Shown here one piece after another: positions 5,538 to 5,876 of a stretch of DNA of 5,876 nt. A model generated the notes under the pieces. The model was not told the origin of the DNA. It saw only the letters and a program-made list of their open reading frames with translations, and did no database searches. The stretch's first letter is position 1, and each line of letters opens with the position of its first letter. The translations under genes were made by a program, and so were the position numbers. The DNA is from an uncultured Bacteroidota bacterium (GTDB taxonomy: Bacteria; Bacteroidota; Bacteroidia; 2-12-FULL-35-15), in the NCBI GenBank assembly GCA_903833025.1, contig CAILDT010000062.1, forward strand, positions 1 through 5,876. Direction: 5' to 3'.

Positions 5538-5876
5538 ATGAACATTGCATCACATCAAAAACAAAAAACAAACCGCACACCTATATATATAGGTATGCTT
5601 TTTTTTGTTTTTAGTTTATCAATAAATAGTTATTCGGTGGGTGGAGGTGTTTGTTGTATAACAGAAGAAGTTTCTTGTATGTCAGTACAACCTTCTTCAC
5701 TCTTAGTAGAAGTTTCTTCTCTCTTAGCACAACCTTCTTCTCTCTTAGCAGAAGTTTCTTCACTCTTAGCACAACCTTCTTCTCTCTTAGCAGAAGTTTC
5801 TTCTCTCTTAGCACAACCTTCTTCTCTCTTAGCACAATCTTCTTCTCTCTTAGCACAACCTTCTTCTCTCTTAGCA
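5538..5876 (+). CDS. Possible secreted heptapeptide-repeat protein, open at the right edge (doubtful)
   Basis: From ATG 5538 the frame stays open for 113 codons to the window end, so the gene would be 3'-truncated here. The N-terminus is polar and basic (residues 1-14), followed by a hydrophobic segment at about 15-33 (IYIGMLFFVFSLSI) like a signal peptide or anchor, then GGGVCC. From residue 44 it consists of alternating seven-residue units EVSSLLA and QPSSLLA. Three points weaken it. A terminator-like hairpin (5575-5606) lies inside the first 25 codons. No clear ribosome binding site is visible. The 21-bp repeat keeps four of six frames open, so openness is weak evidence of coding. The minus-strand frame ending at 5611 is a mutually exclusive alternative, and the repeats may not be coding at all. 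Confidence 0.3.
   Translation, partial: MNIASHQKQKTNRTPIYIGMLFFVFSLSINSYSVGGGVCCITEEVSCMSVQPSSLLVEVSSLLAQPSSLLAEVSSLLAQPSSLLAEVSSLLAQPSSLLAQSSSLLAQPSSLLA
5575..5606 (+). terminator. Rho-independent-type terminator hairpin, possibly bidirectional
   Basis: The stem runs from GCAC-ACCTAT (5575-5584) to ATAGGT-ATGC (5589-5598) with one mismatch (C5578 opposite A5595) and a small AT loop; ACCTATATATATAGGT is a perfect 16-bp palindrome. Eight T residues follow directly (5599-5606), then G and more T. An A-rich run precedes the stem, so the reverse transcript would also have a U-rich tail. In the plus direction it could end a transcript from the HTH gene side. In the minus direction it lies 12 nt past the stop of the minus-strand repeat frame. 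Confidence 0.5.
5611..5876 (-). CDS. Possible lysine-rich heptad-repeat protein, open at the right edge (doubtful)
   Basis: On the minus strand a frame enters from beyond the window and ends at TAA (5611-5613). It encodes alternating units LREKKVV and LREKKLL, with occasional Glu to Val changes (LRVKK), then a non-repeat tail YNKHLHPPNNYLLIN. The seven-residue period with leucines and charged residues could form an amphipathic coiled coil. A terminator-like hairpin begins 12 nt past the stop, which is well placed for this strand. It shares DNA with the plus-strand frame from 5538, so at most one is likely to be real. Substitutions between units do not favour either: some are silent on plus, others silent on minus. 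Confidence 0.25.
   Translation of the reverse strand, partial: LREKKVVLREKKIVLREKKVVLREKKLLLREKKVVLRVKKLLLREKKVVLREKKLLLRVKKVVLTYKKLLLLYNKHLHPPNNYLLIN
5667..5876. repeat. 21-bp tandem repeat array, ten units, continuing past the window
   Basis: Ten exact-length 21-bp units fill 5667-5876. Each has a conserved 16-base part (TTCTTCTCTCTTAGCA, with occasional A for T or TA for CA) and a five-base part that is GAAGT (type A) or CAACC (type B). The order is A B A B A B A B B B, the ninth unit reading CAATC. The first two units are the most diverged, as expected at the edge of an expanding array. The alternation gives a 42-bp higher-order period. The period is a multiple of three, so four of six frames stay open across it. 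Confidence 0.95.

Noticed and set aside
5667..5876. The right-end repeats as a CRISPR array
   Set aside because: Units are contiguous 21-mers with only five variable bases drawn from two main versions, so there are no unique spacers.

Overview
The window looks like AT-rich accessory DNA from a Bacteroidota bacterium. Two secreted proteins end in a type IX secretion (T9SS) type A sorting domain, a trait of that phylum. The best promoter matches are of the Bacteroidota form (TTG, about 19-20 nt, TAnnTTTG) rather than the E. coli -35/-10 form.

Layout. Positions 1-3547 hold two gene cassettes, both on the minus strand. Cassette 1 carries one gene for a secreted protein with seven propeller-like repeats (91-1770). 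Cassette 2 carries a LamG/Ig-like secreted protein gene (2196-3443) and, one base after its stop, a 70-residue gene (1982-2194). Between the cassettes is a 151-nt imperfect inverted repeat (1838-1988) bounded by the complementary 8-mers CCGATAAC and GTTATCGG. The arm at its right end recurs at the left edge of the window (1-58) with one mismatch. The same 8-mer occurs alone, without arms, at the upstream edge of cassette 2 (3540-3547). A good Bacteroidota promoter lies just outside that edge and points into the cassettes. Next comes a tyrosine recombinase gene (3646-4758, minus strand). Its catalytic residues are complete and its C-terminus resembles integron integrases, but it lacks the integron-specific insertion. 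A divergent small gene with a LuxR-like helix-turn-helix (4936-5382) faces it across a control region with direct repeats. The right end holds hairpins and a tandem array of ten 21-bp units (5667-5876) that runs off the edge.

How it fits together. I read 1-4758 as an integron-like system: recombinase, a simple primary site (attI-like), a cassette promoter (Pc-like), and cassettes separated by a folded site (attC-like) with divergent core sequences. The recombinase is co-oriented with the cassettes and its 3' end faces them, the reverse of the classical arrangement. The cassette cargo is exported or surface protein. The HTH gene may control the recombinase. The parts are seen in the sequence; the recombination function is inferred from their arrangement.
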